Assembly: GCF_013137895.1 (NCBI RefSeq)
Contig: NZ_CP053538.1
Coordinates: 2,821,001-2,885,000 of the forward strand
Reading direction: 5' to 3'
Origin: Hymenobacter taeanensis
Lineage (GTDB): Bacteria > Bacteroidota > Bacteroidia > Cytophagales > Hymenobacteraceae
Length of the DNA stretch: 64,000 bases
The translations under genes were made by a program, and so were the position numbers. The notes below the pieces were generated by a model, which had not been told where the DNA came from, searched no databases, and saw only the letters and a list, made by a program, of their open reading frames with translations. Below, one piece after another: positions 8,622 through 18,028 of the stretch (the stretch's first letter is position 1; each line of letters begins with the position of its first letter).

Positions 8622-8765
8622 GATGGAGGCTAGTTGAGTGCGTTGAATAAGTTACTCTTTTCGCTCCGTTTTCCGCGAAAACTCATCTAAAGTCAGGATG
8701 TTGTGCCGCATACCAGCACGCCTCCGGGGCAGGTGTAGGCCTGTCAGCAGAAAACCGACTATCAT

Positions 8766-9584
8766 TTAGATATCATCCCCCGCGCCGCCGGCTACTATTT
8801 GGGCGTGGTTGAGTACGGCTACCAGCATAACTCCGCCTATCATGTTACCAATCAGGGCCGGAGCCACGAAGCTGCCCAGCACGCTGCCCCAGGATGCGTA
8901 GCCCATAGCCGCCGCCGTAAACGTTTCTACCGAGCCGGCAATGACGTGGCTAAGATGGGCAAGGCCTACGAAGTAGGTAAGAATAATAATTATCCAGACA
9001 CGGGCCGTTTCGGCCAGCGGTAATAGCCATACCATGAGGGCGATAAGCCAACCCGCAAAAATGCCGCGTATTAATGTAGTGCCAAAACTGTGCTCCAGGG
9101 CTTTGTGCCCGAGTTCAGCAAAGGCCTGCTTTACATCGGGGTCGAAAGCGGGGGAGTGGGTTACTGCCAGGGCAAAAAGAGCTGCCCCTATCAGGTTAGC
9201 TACCAATACAATGGCCCACAGCCGCAATACCTCGCCCAGCATACCAAAGGTAGGGCGCTGCAGCAGCGGCAGAACAGGCGTGAGGGTGTTTTCAGTGAAC
9301 AGCTGCTGCCGCCCCAGTACCACAATCAGGAAGCCGAGGCTGTAGCCGAAGCTTGATACCAAGGGCCGCCAAGGAGCATCGGGCAGATAGGTGTCTAACA
9401 GACCCTGGCCCACCATGGAGAACCCCATAGACAGGCCCGATGCCAATGCCGACCAAAAAAGCGAAGGCGAAGGGCGTTCCAACTCCGTTTTACCTTCTTT
9501 TAATATGCTCTTGTAGATAACTCTGCCCGTGGGCGAGCTGCGGTCTTCTACCTGCTGCTCCTCAACCTCTTTTTTTTCGCTCAT
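8766..9584 (-). CDS. Formate/nitrite transporter (FNT) family protein
   Basis: About 272 residues with six hydrophobic segments after a charged N-terminal region of about 40 residues. Hallmarks include SGLSMGFSMVGQGLLD in the first helix, GRQQLFTENTLTPVLP (the FNT loop), and paired helices with WLIALMVWLLPLAE and the final GNMIGGVMLVAVLNHAQ. The charged N-terminal extension and the QLFTENTL loop resemble the YfdC branch. FNT proteins are pentameric channels for small monovalent anions; the actual substrate is unknown. ATG at 9584 is the likely start; another ATG lies two codons upstream. Confidence 0.85.
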   Translation of the reverse strand: MSEKKEVEEQQVEDRSSPTGRVIYKSILKEGKTELERPSPSLFWSALASGLSMGFSMVGQGLLDTYLPDAPWRPLVSSFGYSLGFLIVVLGRQQLFTENTLTPVLPLLQRPTFGMLGEVLRLWAIVLVANLIGAALFALAVTHSPAFDPDVKQAFAELGHKALEHSFGTTLIRGIFAGWLIALMVWLLPLAETARVWIIIILTYFVGLAHLSHVIAGSVETFTAAAMGYASWGSVLGSFVAPALIGNMIGGVMLVAVLNHAQIVAGGAGDDI

Positions 9585-9823
9585 AGGCAAGATACTACGG
9601 ATAAAGAGGCGCTAAGGATGATGGCGCGTGCCTACTCTCGGTAACGTGTTTGATAATAGTGACCTAACTGCCAGGTTGCTCAGTTTCTGGGCAAGCACAG
9701 CTCACACAACAAAAAGGAAGTGGCCTAGCGCCATCTGGTGGTTCAGTTCAAGGCGCTATCACGGGTACGCCAGGCCACCTGCAGCCGGTTTTCACCCCTA
9801 CCGCCACCAGAAGCACAATGTGC

Positions 9824-10231
9824 TCAGTTGAAATTCTCGGCCAGTACCTTTTTTACTTTGTCCTCGGTAAGTGGCTTACTCAGGAAACCCGCTACGGGCA
9901 GCTGCTCCAGCCGTTGCAGGTCGCGCGGGTGCACAGAGGTAGTGAGCATCATTATCACAATGGCCTGGCGCTCGGCCAGGGGTAGCTTCTGGTAAGCCGT
10001 CAAGAACTCGAAGCCATCCATCAGGGGCATGTTCACGTCCAGAAACAATAGCGTGGGGCAGGTTGGGCTGTTGTCTTGGCAGTGCTGGTTTAGCACCTGC
10101 AACGCTTCCTGCCCATTTAAGGCCACCATCACCTGATCAGTAAACCCTATTCTCTCCAGTAGCTTGCGGTTTAAATAATTGGTGGTAGGGTCGTCGTCGA
10201 CGAGTAGAGTGGAGGGAAAAGTAAGCGACAT
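9824..10231 (-). CDS. Single-domain response regulator (receiver only)
   Basis: A protein of 135 residues covering one complete receiver domain and nothing else. The acidic pocket DDD is at residues 12-14, the phosphoacceptor Asp is in LLFLDVNMP, the switch Thr in MMLTTS, and the conserved Lys in FLSKPL. No output domain. It lies 31 nt downstream of the multi-PAS histidine kinase gene in the same orientation, so the kinase is the likely phosphodonor. Such CheY/Spo0F-like receivers commonly act by protein contact or phosphorelay. Confidence 0.92.
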   Translation of the reverse strand: MSLTFPSTLLVDDDPTTNYLNRKLLERIGFTDQVMVALNGQEALQVLNQHCQDNSPTCPTLLFLDVNMPLMDGFEFLTAYQKLPLAERQAIVIMMLTTSVHPRDLQRLEQLPVAGFLSKPLTEDKVKKVLAENFN

Positions 10232-10262
10232 GCGGAAGTAATAAGAGTAAAAGGTAGCTGGG

Positions 10263-13200
10263 CTAGCGCTTGAAGTATACCGTAAACGTAGAGCCTTGAT
10301 CTATTTCACTGTGTACTTCAATTCGGCCTCCTGCGTTTTCCACCATGCGCTTAACCATGTATAGGCCTACCCCAGAGCCCTCCACGTGGGTATGCAGCCG
10401 CTGGAACATGGCAAACAGCTGCCGTTCGCGTGCTAGGTCAACCCCTAGGCCATTGTCTTGCACCTCCAGCACCAGGAAGTCGGGCTCAGTTCTACCCCTG
10501 ATGTATACCTCGGGGGCCCGGTCGGGGTGATGGTATTTGAGGGCGTTGCTGAGCAGGTTATACACTACGGAGCGCAGGTTTCGTTCGGGAAAAACAATCG
10601 TCGGGATTTCCTCTACAGCTACGTGAAGGTGCCCATGTACTGCCTGTAGCAACGGAGCCAGATCAAGCCTTACCTCTTCAATCACCTGGGCCAGCAGCAC
10701 CTGGCTGGCGGGCTGGTCGTGCTCTTTCTGCAGCTTACTTACGTCTGTCAGGTGCTCAATGGTGCGGGTAAAGCGGTCTACTGATTCCTGCATCAAAGAC
10801 AGGATGTAGGCCACCTCTCCCGATTGATTTTGCGCGGGCAGCTCACTTTGTAGCGTATGCAAAAGCCCTTCAATGTTTGTGATGGGGGCCTTTAGGTCAT
10901 GCGAAGCCGTATAGATGAAGTTGTCGAGGTCGATGTTAGTCCGGATCAGCTGTTCATTGGAGGCACGCAGGTCGGCGTTGAGTGCCTGGGCTTCGTCGCG
11001 AGATACGCGCAGCTTTTTGGTGAGGCGCTGCAGGGCCAGCTCCGCCAGCTTTTGCTCGTGCAGGTCAATCACAATCCCTACAATTCCTTCAAACTCGCCT
11101 GCCTCATTGAAACGCGGCAGCCCGGAGTCGCTTACCCAGCGGTACACGCCATCGTGGCGGCGCAACCGGTAAATAATATGAAACGGAATGCGGCGTGCAT
11201 TGGCTTCTACAAAGGCTGCACCAGCGGCGGCAGCTTCAGTGGGGTGTACGGCGTTGGTCCAGCCAAAGCCCAACGCTTCGGCTTCGGTTTGCCCCGTGTA
11301 GGCGTACCATTGCTGGTTTAAATAGAGGCACTGCCCATCAGGGGCAGTCACCCATAGCATGGCCGGCACGTTATCCGCCATTTTCCGGAATGATTCCTCC
11401 CGTTCTTCTACCACGCGGCGGGCCCGTACCTGGTCAGTTACTTCGTGCGCGAATACCAGAATGCCATCGGAAATGCCTTGGGCATTTTGGCGGGCCTGGT
11501 AAGTAAAGGTAAAGTAAAGCTCTTCCAATGGGTCGCCTTCGTGACGTGCCGTCATGAGGGGCATTTCCTTGGCTACATAGGTTTCGCCGGTGGTGTACAC
11601 CCGTTGCAGCACACTCGGGATGAGGGAGTCGGCTAGTTCCGGCAGGGCCTCAAGCACGGTACGGTAGAGCAGGTCGCGGCCCGGGAAAATAGCCTGGTAC
11701 GCCGGGTTTACGAGCTGGAAGCGCATATCCGGGCCCTCAAGAATAGCAATGGGGGCCGGCGCCTGCATAAACAAATCACGAAGCTGGCGCTGCTGAACGT
11801 CGCGCCCCTGCCGGGCCAGTACCTGCTCCGTAACATCATGGGCAAAAATAGAAATGCCCACAATCTGCTCCTGTTCGCGGTACGCCTGGTACGTGAAGGT
11901 GAAGTACACGTCCTGCGGGGGGTGGCCATCTGGCTGCTCTACCTGCAGCAGCAGCTCGGTGCCAAAGAAGGTTTCGCCGGTCCGGTATACTGTGTCAAGC
12001 AGGTTCAAAAAGCCCTGGCCTACCGTTTCAGGCAATGCTTCGGCCACGGGGCGCCCCACCAGCCGCCGTGACGGGAACAGCTGCTGATAGGCCTCATTTA
12101 CGTACTCAAACCGATGAACGGGACCTCGCAACAGCGCAATGCAAGCGGGCGTTTGCTCAAATATCTGATAAAAGGTTTCTCGCTCCCGTATGCGGTGTTG
12201 GGCTTCTTCCAGTACTGCCTGCTGACTTCTCACCAGTTGAGCATGATTGGCCAGCAACTCTTCGTTGGAGGTCTGTAGCTCCTCATTCGTTGCGGCCAGC
12301 TCCTCGTTGATTGAGGCCAGCTCCTCATTGAGGGCCTGTACTTGTTCGCGGGCCTGCACCTGCTCAGTGACATCCGTTATCAGGCTATAAAAGCCCATTA
12401 CCGTGCCCTGCTGCACGTCGGGTATATAACTGGTACGGATATGCCGCACAAAGTCGTGACGGTAGGGCATGGTCACGTCAAACTCCAGCCGTTCGCCTGC
12501 CAGGGCCCGCTCCATATACCCTTGCGCCCGCTTGTAGGCTTCTTCACCTACTATGTCTCGCACTGGCTGGTTTATGAACTCGTCGGCGGGGAGGCGGAAC
12601 CATGTTTCGTACGCTTGGTTGGCAAACTGGTAGCGCTGGTTGCGGTCTACGTAGCTAATGAGCACCGGCAGCGCATTTGTTAGTAGCTGCAGCTGCCGGA
12701 TAGTAGCCTCGCTCTGCTGGCGCGCTACCACCTGCTCCGTAACTTCGAAAGCAAACACCAGTACGCCATCAATGTGGCCGGCCTCGTTGTAGCGGGGCTG
12801 CTGAATGTAGTTGAAGTACCGGTCTTCCAGCTCCCCATTTTCAGATTGGGCTACCGGTATAAGGATGCCTAGCTCTTTATGAGTGATGCCCGTGTCATAT
12901 ACCAGCCGCAGGGTGCGGTACACTTCGTGGTAGGCCAGCTCAGGAAGAGCTTGCAGAATGGGCCGGCCTAAAAGTTCCCGGTGAGGAAAAAGCTCTTGGT
13001 AGCTAGGGTTTACCAGCTCATACACCAGGTTAGCGCCGCTCAAAAAGCAGATGGCCGCAGGGGCCACCATAAAGAGGCTTTCCAGGCGGGCACTCTCACG
13101 CTTAACCTTAGCAACGACGGCCTGGGCTGAGCGCTGCTGCTCCTCCTCTTGTACCTTTTCCGTAACGTTTATTACCCGGTGCAAAATGTGGCGCACCGTG

Positions 13201-13571
13201 CCCTGCTCATCAAGCACGGGCGTATTAAGGGGTAGCCAATGCCGCTCTATAAATTGCCCAGGATGTTCTGGGTCGGGTACGTCGTACCGCTGCCGGACCA
13301 TTTCATGGGGCTGGCCCGTGGCCAGTACCTGCGTCAATGAAGCTTTTAGGTTGCGTACCGCATTGCTATGGGGGGCGGCGGGGTTATCTGGAAAAACTTC
13401 CAGTACGTGCCGGTCTACTACTGCTTCTCGCGTGGTAAGCGTGGCAAGCAGATAGGCATCACTGGCCGCCTTAATCAGCAAATCAGGAGAAAGTAGCAAG
13501 TACGCCCCGGGAAGTGCGTTAAAAACAGGTAGCAGCGCAGAGAGATCAAACCCGGAGGGAGCAGGATTCAT
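10263..13571 (-). CDS. Multi-PAS sensor histidine kinase
   Basis: A protein of 1102 residues with no membrane segment. By eye there are six PAS/PAC repeats (about 10-140, 165-282, 293-405, 466-585, 600-720, 732-848), most closing with a V(T/I)(E/D)QV-like PAC end. A coiled coil of repeated NEEL units lies at about 410-465. The HisKA phosphoacceptor is in TASHDLKAPI (about residue 900), followed by an ATPase domain with NLLSNALKYH (N box) and DNGLGVD (G1 box). This is a soluble, probably cytosolic sensor that may integrate several ligands or redox signals. PAS2, PAS4 and PAS5 are similar to one another, suggesting internal duplication. The single-domain receiver gene follows directly. Confidence 0.92.
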   Translation of the reverse strand: MNPAPSGFDLSALLPVFNALPGAYLLLSPDLLIKAASDAYLLATLTTREAVVDRHVLEVFPDNPAAPHSNAVRNLKASLTQVLATGQPHEMVRQRYDVPDPEHPGQFIERHWLPLNTPVLDEQGTVRHILHRVINVTEKVQEEEQQRSAQAVVAKVKRESARLESLFMVAPAAICFLSGANLVYELVNPSYQELFPHRELLGRPILQALPELAYHEVYRTLRLVYDTGITHKELGILIPVAQSENGELEDRYFNYIQQPRYNEAGHIDGVLVFAFEVTEQVVARQQSEATIRQLQLLTNALPVLISYVDRNQRYQFANQAYETWFRLPADEFINQPVRDIVGEEAYKRAQGYMERALAGERLEFDVTMPYRHDFVRHIRTSYIPDVQQGTVMGFYSLITDVTEQVQAREQVQALNEELASINEELAATNEELQTSNEELLANHAQLVRSQQAVLEEAQHRIRERETFYQIFEQTPACIALLRGPVHRFEYVNEAYQQLFPSRRLVGRPVAEALPETVGQGFLNLLDTVYRTGETFFGTELLLQVEQPDGHPPQDVYFTFTYQAYREQEQIVGISIFAHDVTEQVLARQGRDVQQRQLRDLFMQAPAPIAILEGPDMRFQLVNPAYQAIFPGRDLLYRTVLEALPELADSLIPSVLQRVYTTGETYVAKEMPLMTARHEGDPLEELYFTFTYQARQNAQGISDGILVFAHEVTDQVRARRVVEEREESFRKMADNVPAMLWVTAPDGQCLYLNQQWYAYTGQTEAEALGFGWTNAVHPTEAAAAGAAFVEANARRIPFHIIYRLRRHDGVYRWVSDSGLPRFNEAGEFEGIVGIVIDLHEQKLAELALQRLTKKLRVSRDEAQALNADLRASNEQLIRTNIDLDNFIYTASHDLKAPITNIEGLLHTLQSELPAQNQSGEVAYILSLMQESVDRFTRTIEHLTDVSKLQKEHDQPASQVLLAQVIEEVRLDLAPLLQAVHGHLHVAVEEIPTIVFPERNLRSVVYNLLSNALKYHHPDRAPEVYIRGRTEPDFLVLEVQDNGLGVDLARERQLFAMFQRLHTHVEGSGVGLYMVKRMVENAGGRIEVHSEIDQGSTFTVYFKR

Positions 13572-13834
13572 GAGGTGGTGATAACGGCAGAATTACATAC
13601 GGCGGTTGCCCCGTAAGCCAAGCAGCTGATGTGCAACCGTGGGGCATTAGGTACAAACTGAAATTAGCGGCTCTAGGTTTAGCTAGGCAGCGCAATGTCA
13701 GTTGGTAGGGCCCGTAGCGGGCGGTAAGGTAAAGAGGTAATGCTTCGGAACTCGAATGTTCAGCGCGCAGGCGCAACACTTGGGCCTTTCCGGGTACTTT
13801 AGCTGTTGAAGCTTCTTTTCTCTATCTCAGCCCA

Positions 13835-15403
13835 ATGAATAAACTAACTCTACTAACCTTGGCGGGTAGCCTGGCGGTTGCGGCCCCCTCGCTGGCTCAG
13901 CAAACCGAAAAAATTGATCAGGTCGCGCTGGCCAAAATCAAGGATGAAGGAATGAACCGTTCCAAAGTGATGGAAACGGCTTTTTACCTCACTGACGTAT
14001 GCGGCCCCCGCCTCGCCAACTCCGAGGGGCTGCAGCGCGCTAATGAATGGACGAAAAAGCAGCTGACCAGCTGGGGCCTAGTGAAGGCTAACGTAGAGCC
14101 CTGGGGTACCTTCGGGCGCGGCTGGGACATTGAGAAATCGTACGTGGCCATGACGGCTCCCTACTACCACACCCTTATTGGTGCCCCCAAAGCCTGGACG
14201 CCGAGCACCAACGGTACCCTGAAAAAGCAGGTGATTGTGGTGAAGGCCACTACGGAAGCCGACCTCGACAAATACAAAGGCCAGCTGCGCGATAAAATTG
14301 CCCTGCTGGAAGTGCCTAACCCGCCCAAGCCCTCCTTCGAGCCTGATGCTAAGCGCTACACCACCGAGGAGCTACAGAAGATGACCGAAAAGCCGGCGGC
14401 CCCAGCGGCTAATGCTACCCCCGATGCCGACCGCATGGCTACGTATCGGGCCCGGCTGGCTCTGCGCAACAAGCTCACCGAGATGCTACAGACCGAAGGG
14501 GCCGCAGCCGTATTAAGCACCCGCGGTGGCTCCGATGGTACATTCTTCACCTCTAACGGTGCACCCTACGCCGCCGATGCCAAGCCCGTGCTGCCCGAGC
14601 TGGAAATGGCCCCCGAAGATCAGCTGCGCCTGATCCGCCTCTCCGACGCTGGCATTCCCGTAGAGATTGAGCTGGAAACCCGCACCCGTTTCCAGGACAA
14701 AGACCTGAAGGGCTACAACGTAGTAGCCGAGATTCCGGGCACCGATAAGAAGTTGAAAAACGAGGTTGTAATGCTGGGTGGCCACCTCGACTCCTGGCAC
14801 GCTGCTACCGGCGCCACCGATAACGCCGCGGGTTGCGCCGTTATGATGGAAGCCGTACGTATTCTGAAAGCCACTGGCATGCAGCCGCGCCGCACTATCC
14901 GGATTGCGCTGTGGGGCGAGGAGGAGCAGGGTCTGTTTGGCTCGCGCAACTACGTAAAAAACCACTTCGCCGACCCCGCCACCATGAAGCTGCTGCCCGA
15001 GCATGAGAAGCTGGCCGCTTACTTTAACCTCGACAATGGCGCGGGTAAAATCCGGGGTATTTATGCCCAGGGCAACGAGGCCGTAATGCCCATTTTTCAG
15101 CAGTGGCTGCAGCCCTTCGGTGAGCTGGACGCTACTACCGTGTCGCCGCGCAATACCGGCGGCACCGACCACCTCTCCTTTGATGCCGTAGGCCTGCCGG
15201 GCTTCCAGTTCATTCAGGACCCCCTGGATTATGGCACCCGCACCCACCACACCAACATGGACACCTATGAGCGTCTCCCCGCCGACGACCTGAAGCAGGC
15301 CTCGGTGCTGGTAGCCTCCTTTGTGTACCAGGCTGCCATGCGCGACCAGAAACTGCCTCGCAAGCCGCTGCCCGCCGCCAAGCCGGAAACGCAACGCCTC
15401 TAG
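13835..15403 (+). CDS. Secreted M28 family zinc aminopeptidase
   Basis: A protein of 522 residues with a signal peptide ending near PSLAQQ, so exported. The M28 two-zinc ligands are visible in order: GGHLDSW (His, Asp), TGATDNAAG (bridging Asp), WGEEEQGLFGS (Glu general base and ligand), NLDNGAG (Asp) and RTHHTNMDT (His). A PA-like insertion containing the glycine-rich AVLSTRGGSDGTFF lies between the N-terminal part and the catalytic domain. The family removes N-terminal amino acids from peptides; the role here is probably nutritional or periplasmic turnover. It is monocistronic and followed by a hairpin terminator. Confidence 0.92.
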   Translation: MNKLTLLTLAGSLAVAAPSLAQQTEKIDQVALAKIKDEGMNRSKVMETAFYLTDVCGPRLANSEGLQRANEWTKKQLTSWGLVKANVEPWGTFGRGWDIEKSYVAMTAPYYHTLIGAPKAWTPSTNGTLKKQVIVVKATTEADLDKYKGQLRDKIALLEVPNPPKPSFEPDAKRYTTEELQKMTEKPAAPAANATPDADRMATYRARLALRNKLTEMLQTEGAAAVLSTRGGSDGTFFTSNGAPYAADAKPVLPELEMAPEDQLRLIRLSDAGIPVEIELETRTRFQDKDLKGYNVVAEIPGTDKKLKNEVVMLGGHLDSWHAATGATDNAAGCAVMMEAVRILKATGMQPRRTIRIALWGEEEQGLFGSRNYVKNHFADPATMKLLPEHEKLAAYFNLDNGAGKIRGIYAQGNEAVMPIFQQWLQPFGELDATTVSPRNTGGTDHLSFDAVGLPGFQFIQDPLDYGTRTHHTNMDTYERLPADDLKQASVLVASFVYQAAMRDQKLPRKPLPAAKPETQRL

Positions 15404-15424
15404 TCAGTTGATTAACTAAAAAGT

Positions 15425-15460
15425 AAAAAGCCCTGCCAGAGTAACTTTGGCGGGGTTTTT
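15425..15460 (+). terminator. Rho-independent terminator after M28 gene
   Basis: The stem GCCCTGCCA / TGGCGGGG with one wobble and one bulge is flanked by A-rich and T-rich runs and ends in TTTTT. It lies about 22 nt after the stop at 15403, between convergent genes, so it may serve both strands. Confidence 0.75.
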
Positions 15461-15485
15461 CTTGTGGGCGGCACTGGCCTAGAGG

Positions 15486-16121
15486 CTAGCAGGGCATCCA
15501 ATAATCTATGCGTACCAGTTTACCTTTGTCGAAGAACAGAATCCAGGCATCATCACCGGGAGTTTCGCCAGTAGCCAATGGTATGGCCGTTAGCTGGCCC
15601 AAGTTCTCAACAGTAACCATATGCTGGCCCTTCACCGCTTCCGGAAATTCCTTGGCTACATCATCTAGCGTGGTAGTATGGTTCAGGCGCATAGTGGAGG
15701 TATGAAGCGCCAGTTGCGGATTACTGCGAAAATCCAGCGTCCCGATTACGGCCGTATCACCATACACTTCCAGTTGGCTGTGCTTGAAGTAGGCGTACTG
15801 AAACTTCTGGTCATAGAATGATACGCACACGTCGTTCATGTTGGGGCTGACCAAGCTATCAGGCTGGCCTAGCACGCGGTACAGCTCAGCGGTTTTGCCC
15901 AACACGGGCTGCTTGCCGTTGAGGGTAGCAGTATTCCAGTCAATATATTCGCCGGGCGCGAAAACCATTTCCTGCTCAAGGGCGGTGGTATCGTTAGCGG
16001 CGGTAGTGTCTGTTGTAGTGGTAGCGTTTTGTGAGCCAGAATCCTGGCAGCCGGCCAGCACTAGGCCACTTAGCGCGAAGGCTGTCAGACATGTGGCTCC
16101 TTTGTGTAAAAGCTGCATCAT
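15486..16121 (-). CDS. Hypothetical lipoprotein
   Basis: A protein of 211 residues with the lipobox VLAGC and a Thr/Ala/Asp-rich linker of about 25 residues after the Cys, typical of a flexible tether. The globular part (FAPGEYIDWNTATLNGKQ ... LGQPDSLVSP ... GQLTAIPLATGETPGDD) is not recognised. Its start lies 4 nt after the stop of the dienelactone hydrolase-like gene, so the two form an operon. Probably periplasmic, attached to the inner or outer membrane. Confidence 0.7.
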   Translation of the reverse strand: MMQLLHKGATCLTAFALSGLVLAGCQDSGSQNATTTTDTTAANDTTALEQEMVFAPGEYIDWNTATLNGKQPVLGKTAELYRVLGQPDSLVSPNMNDVCVSFYDQKFQYAYFKHSQLEVYGDTAVIGTLDFRSNPQLALHTSTMRLNHTTTLDDVAKEFPEAVKGQHMVTVENLGQLTAIPLATGETPGDDAWILFFDKGKLVRIDYWMPC

Positions 16122-16125
16122 AGGG

Positions 16126-16986
16126 TTAGCTCAGCGTTGATTTGAAAAGCTTCAACGTCCGGTCCCAGGCTAGCTTGGCGGCTTCGGCATTGTAGCGGGC
16201 GGGGGAGGAGTCGTTGTTGAAGGCATGGTTTACGCCGGGATATACAAATTGCTCGTACTTCACGCCTGCGGCTTTCAGCGCGGCCTCGTAGGCCACCATG
16301 CCCGCATTCACGCGCTCATCAAGGCCGGCGTAATGCATCATGAGGGCGGCTTTAATGTTAGGAACTTCCTCGGCGGCTGGCTGGGTGCCGTAGTAGGCCA
16401 CTGCCGCATTCAGCTTGGGGTCGTGGGTGGCAAGGCTGTTGGCCATGGCCCCGCCCCAGCAAAAGCCCACGCAGCCCGTTTTGCCATTAGAGTCGGGGCG
16501 CTGGCGCAGGTAGGCCAGTGCTGCTAGGTAGTTGTTCAGGTTCTGCTGCTTATCGAGCTTGCCAATGAGCGCGCGGCCTTCATCTTCATTGGCAGGAGTG
16601 CCGCCAAACACCGATAGGGCATCTACTCCTAAAGCCAAGTAGCCGGCTTTGGCCACGCGGCGTGTCACATCTTTGATGTGGGGGGTGAGGCCCCGGTTTT
16701 CATGAATAACCACTACGGCGCCCCGTTTCTTCTTGCCCTTGGGGTGCACTAGGTAGCCTTTCATTGTCACGCCTGCATCGCCGGGCCAGGTTACTTCCTC
16801 GGTTACCAAGTCATTATCATCGGTGGCAATAGTTGCGGCTTTGGCGTAACCGGGTTCCAGCACGGCCAGGGCGGCGGCGGCCAGGGCGGTACCACCGGTT
16901 AGTTTCACCAAGCGCTCCATAAACTCCTTACGGGTTAGCGGAACGTGGGTGTACTCGTCAAAGAGGTTAATGATGCGCTGGTCCAT
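16126..16986 (-). CDS. Dienelactone hydrolase family protein, exported
   Basis: A protein of 286 residues. The catalytic triad of the dienelactone hydrolase family is present: nucleophile Cys in GFCWGG, Asp in HYAGLDERV and His in GVNHAFNN. VVVIHENRGL is the characteristic early strand with the conserved Glu. The N-terminus has TRKEFMERL followed by an Ala-rich hydrophobic segment, which looks like a Tat signal variant (Arg-Lys in place of Arg-Arg), so export of the folded protein is likely. The substrate is unknown. First gene of an operon with the downstream lipoprotein. Confidence 0.9.
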   Translation of the reverse strand: MDQRIINLFDEYTHVPLTRKEFMERLVKLTGGTALAAAALAVLEPGYAKAATIATDDNDLVTEEVTWPGDAGVTMKGYLVHPKGKKKRGAVVVIHENRGLTPHIKDVTRRVAKAGYLALGVDALSVFGGTPANEDEGRALIGKLDKQQNLNNYLAALAYLRQRPDSNGKTGCVGFCWGGAMANSLATHDPKLNAAVAYYGTQPAAEEVPNIKAALMMHYAGLDERVNAGMVAYEAALKAAGVKYEQFVYPGVNHAFNNDSSPARYNAEAAKLAWDRTLKLFKSTLS

Positions 16987-17070
16987 AGGGAGTGGCGTGG
17001 GAATAGAGTTAGAATGGCAAGGTACTGGTTTGCCGCTTCTTGCCGGTAGGAGAAACAGGATTCACTCTGG

Positions 17071-17110
17071 GTTTTCCGGCACTCCCTCGATTTTTCCGGC
17101 ACTCCCCCGA
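17071..17110. repeat. Two tandem 20-bp direct repeats in a divergent intergenic region
   Basis: Two adjacent copies of TTTTCCGGCACTCCCYCGA (17071-17090 and 17091-17110) differ at two positions. They lie between the divergent starts at 16986 and 17178. A 20-bp period (two helix turns) places the copies on one face of the DNA, which fits binding of a dimeric regulator, but the binder is unknown. Confidence 0.5.
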
Positions 17111-17177
17111 TTTCACCTGCCTGGGAGCGTGAGGACAGGCAAGTTTGGGCATCTTCTCACACTAATCCCCGCTTCTG

Positions 17178-17951
17178 ATGAATACCTGCAAACTAACCCG
17201 CGACGTTAAATTTCTTAAGACTTACGCCCTGGCTACCACCATTCTTCCGCTGGCTGTTCTGCTCTGCGCCTTCAGCAAACCTGATAAGCCAGTGCACTTT
17301 GGAGAAATATCGGTGGAGCGTTTAAACCTGGTGGAGCGCGATGGAACCGTGAAAATGCTGCTGAGTAATAAAGCTCGCTTTCCGCAGGGTGTCACCATCG
17401 ATGGCAAGCATATTGATTACAAGCGCGAGCACCCAGGCATGTTATTTTACAATGACAAGGGCGAAGAGTGTGGTGGCCTGATCTTCGGCGGCGAGAAAGA
17501 TGCCAATGGTAACGTGTCAGCTGGTAGCCATTTATCACTTGATCGGTTCGGGCAGGACCAGGTTATTGCGCTCAATTACCAGGAGCAGGGAGGAGGATAT
17601 AAGGCCGGGCTTACATTCAGCGATGCTCCGGATGAGTCTATGACGACTGTGGAGGAGAAATATAAAAATGCCACCGCTGAGCAGAGGCAGCAGGCCATAA
17701 AAGAAGGCAAATTAGGATTGATGCGCCGCGTATATGTGGGTACCACCGCTGGCCGGTCTTCGGCCATGATTATGGCTGATCAGCGCGGTGAAACCCGTAT
17801 GATGCTGGTAGCCAATACCGAGCAGTCGACCCTTGATTTTAAGGACAACCAGGGGCGTACTCGCCTGACCATTGGGGTTGATAAGAACAATCAACCAGTA
17901 CTTCGCTTTCTTAATGAGCAGGGCAAGGAGGTGAAGGCACAGGGCCTGTAA
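17178..17951 (+). CDS. Hypothetical protein with N-terminal hydrophobic segment
   Basis: A protein of 257 residues. After about 15 residues there is one hydrophobic segment (LATTILPLAVLLCAF), either an uncleaved signal anchor or a signal peptide. The mature part has repeated short strands: NLVERDGTVKMLLSN, MIMADQRGETRMMLV, FKDNQGRTRLTIGVD. These three look like weakly related repeats of a beta-rich fold. No known family is recognised. The upstream divergent region carries two 20-bp repeats. Confidence 0.65.
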   Translation: MNTCKLTRDVKFLKTYALATTILPLAVLLCAFSKPDKPVHFGEISVERLNLVERDGTVKMLLSNKARFPQGVTIDGKHIDYKREHPGMLFYNDKGEECGGLIFGGEKDANGNVSAGSHLSLDRFGQDQVIALNYQEQGGGYKAGLTFSDAPDESMTTVEEKYKNATAEQRQQAIKEGKLGLMRRVYVGTTAGRSSAMIMADQRGETRMMLVANTEQSTLDFKDNQGRTRLTIGVDKNNQPVLRFLNEQGKEVKAQGL

Positions 17952-18028
17952 TATAGCCAATTCGCCTGCTCGGCGGCTGGTATGGGCTCTCTGCTTAACA
18001 TTGGCCGCTGGGCAGTAACTTTCCGTCT

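Noticed and set aside
12238..12350. Short tandem repeats in the kinase gene, considered as a DNA repeat element
   Set aside because: They encode the NEEL coiled-coil heptads; the repeat is explained at the protein level.
13546..13779. A 77-codon minus-strand frame overlapping the 5' end of the multi-PAS kinase gene
   Set aside because: It overlaps the kinase start in another frame, and there is no signal or domain in the product.
14513..15394. A 293-codon frame antisense to the M28 peptidase gene
   Set aside because: The plus strand carries all zinc ligands of M28; the antisense product shows no family features, only the low-complexity typical of mirrored codon bias.
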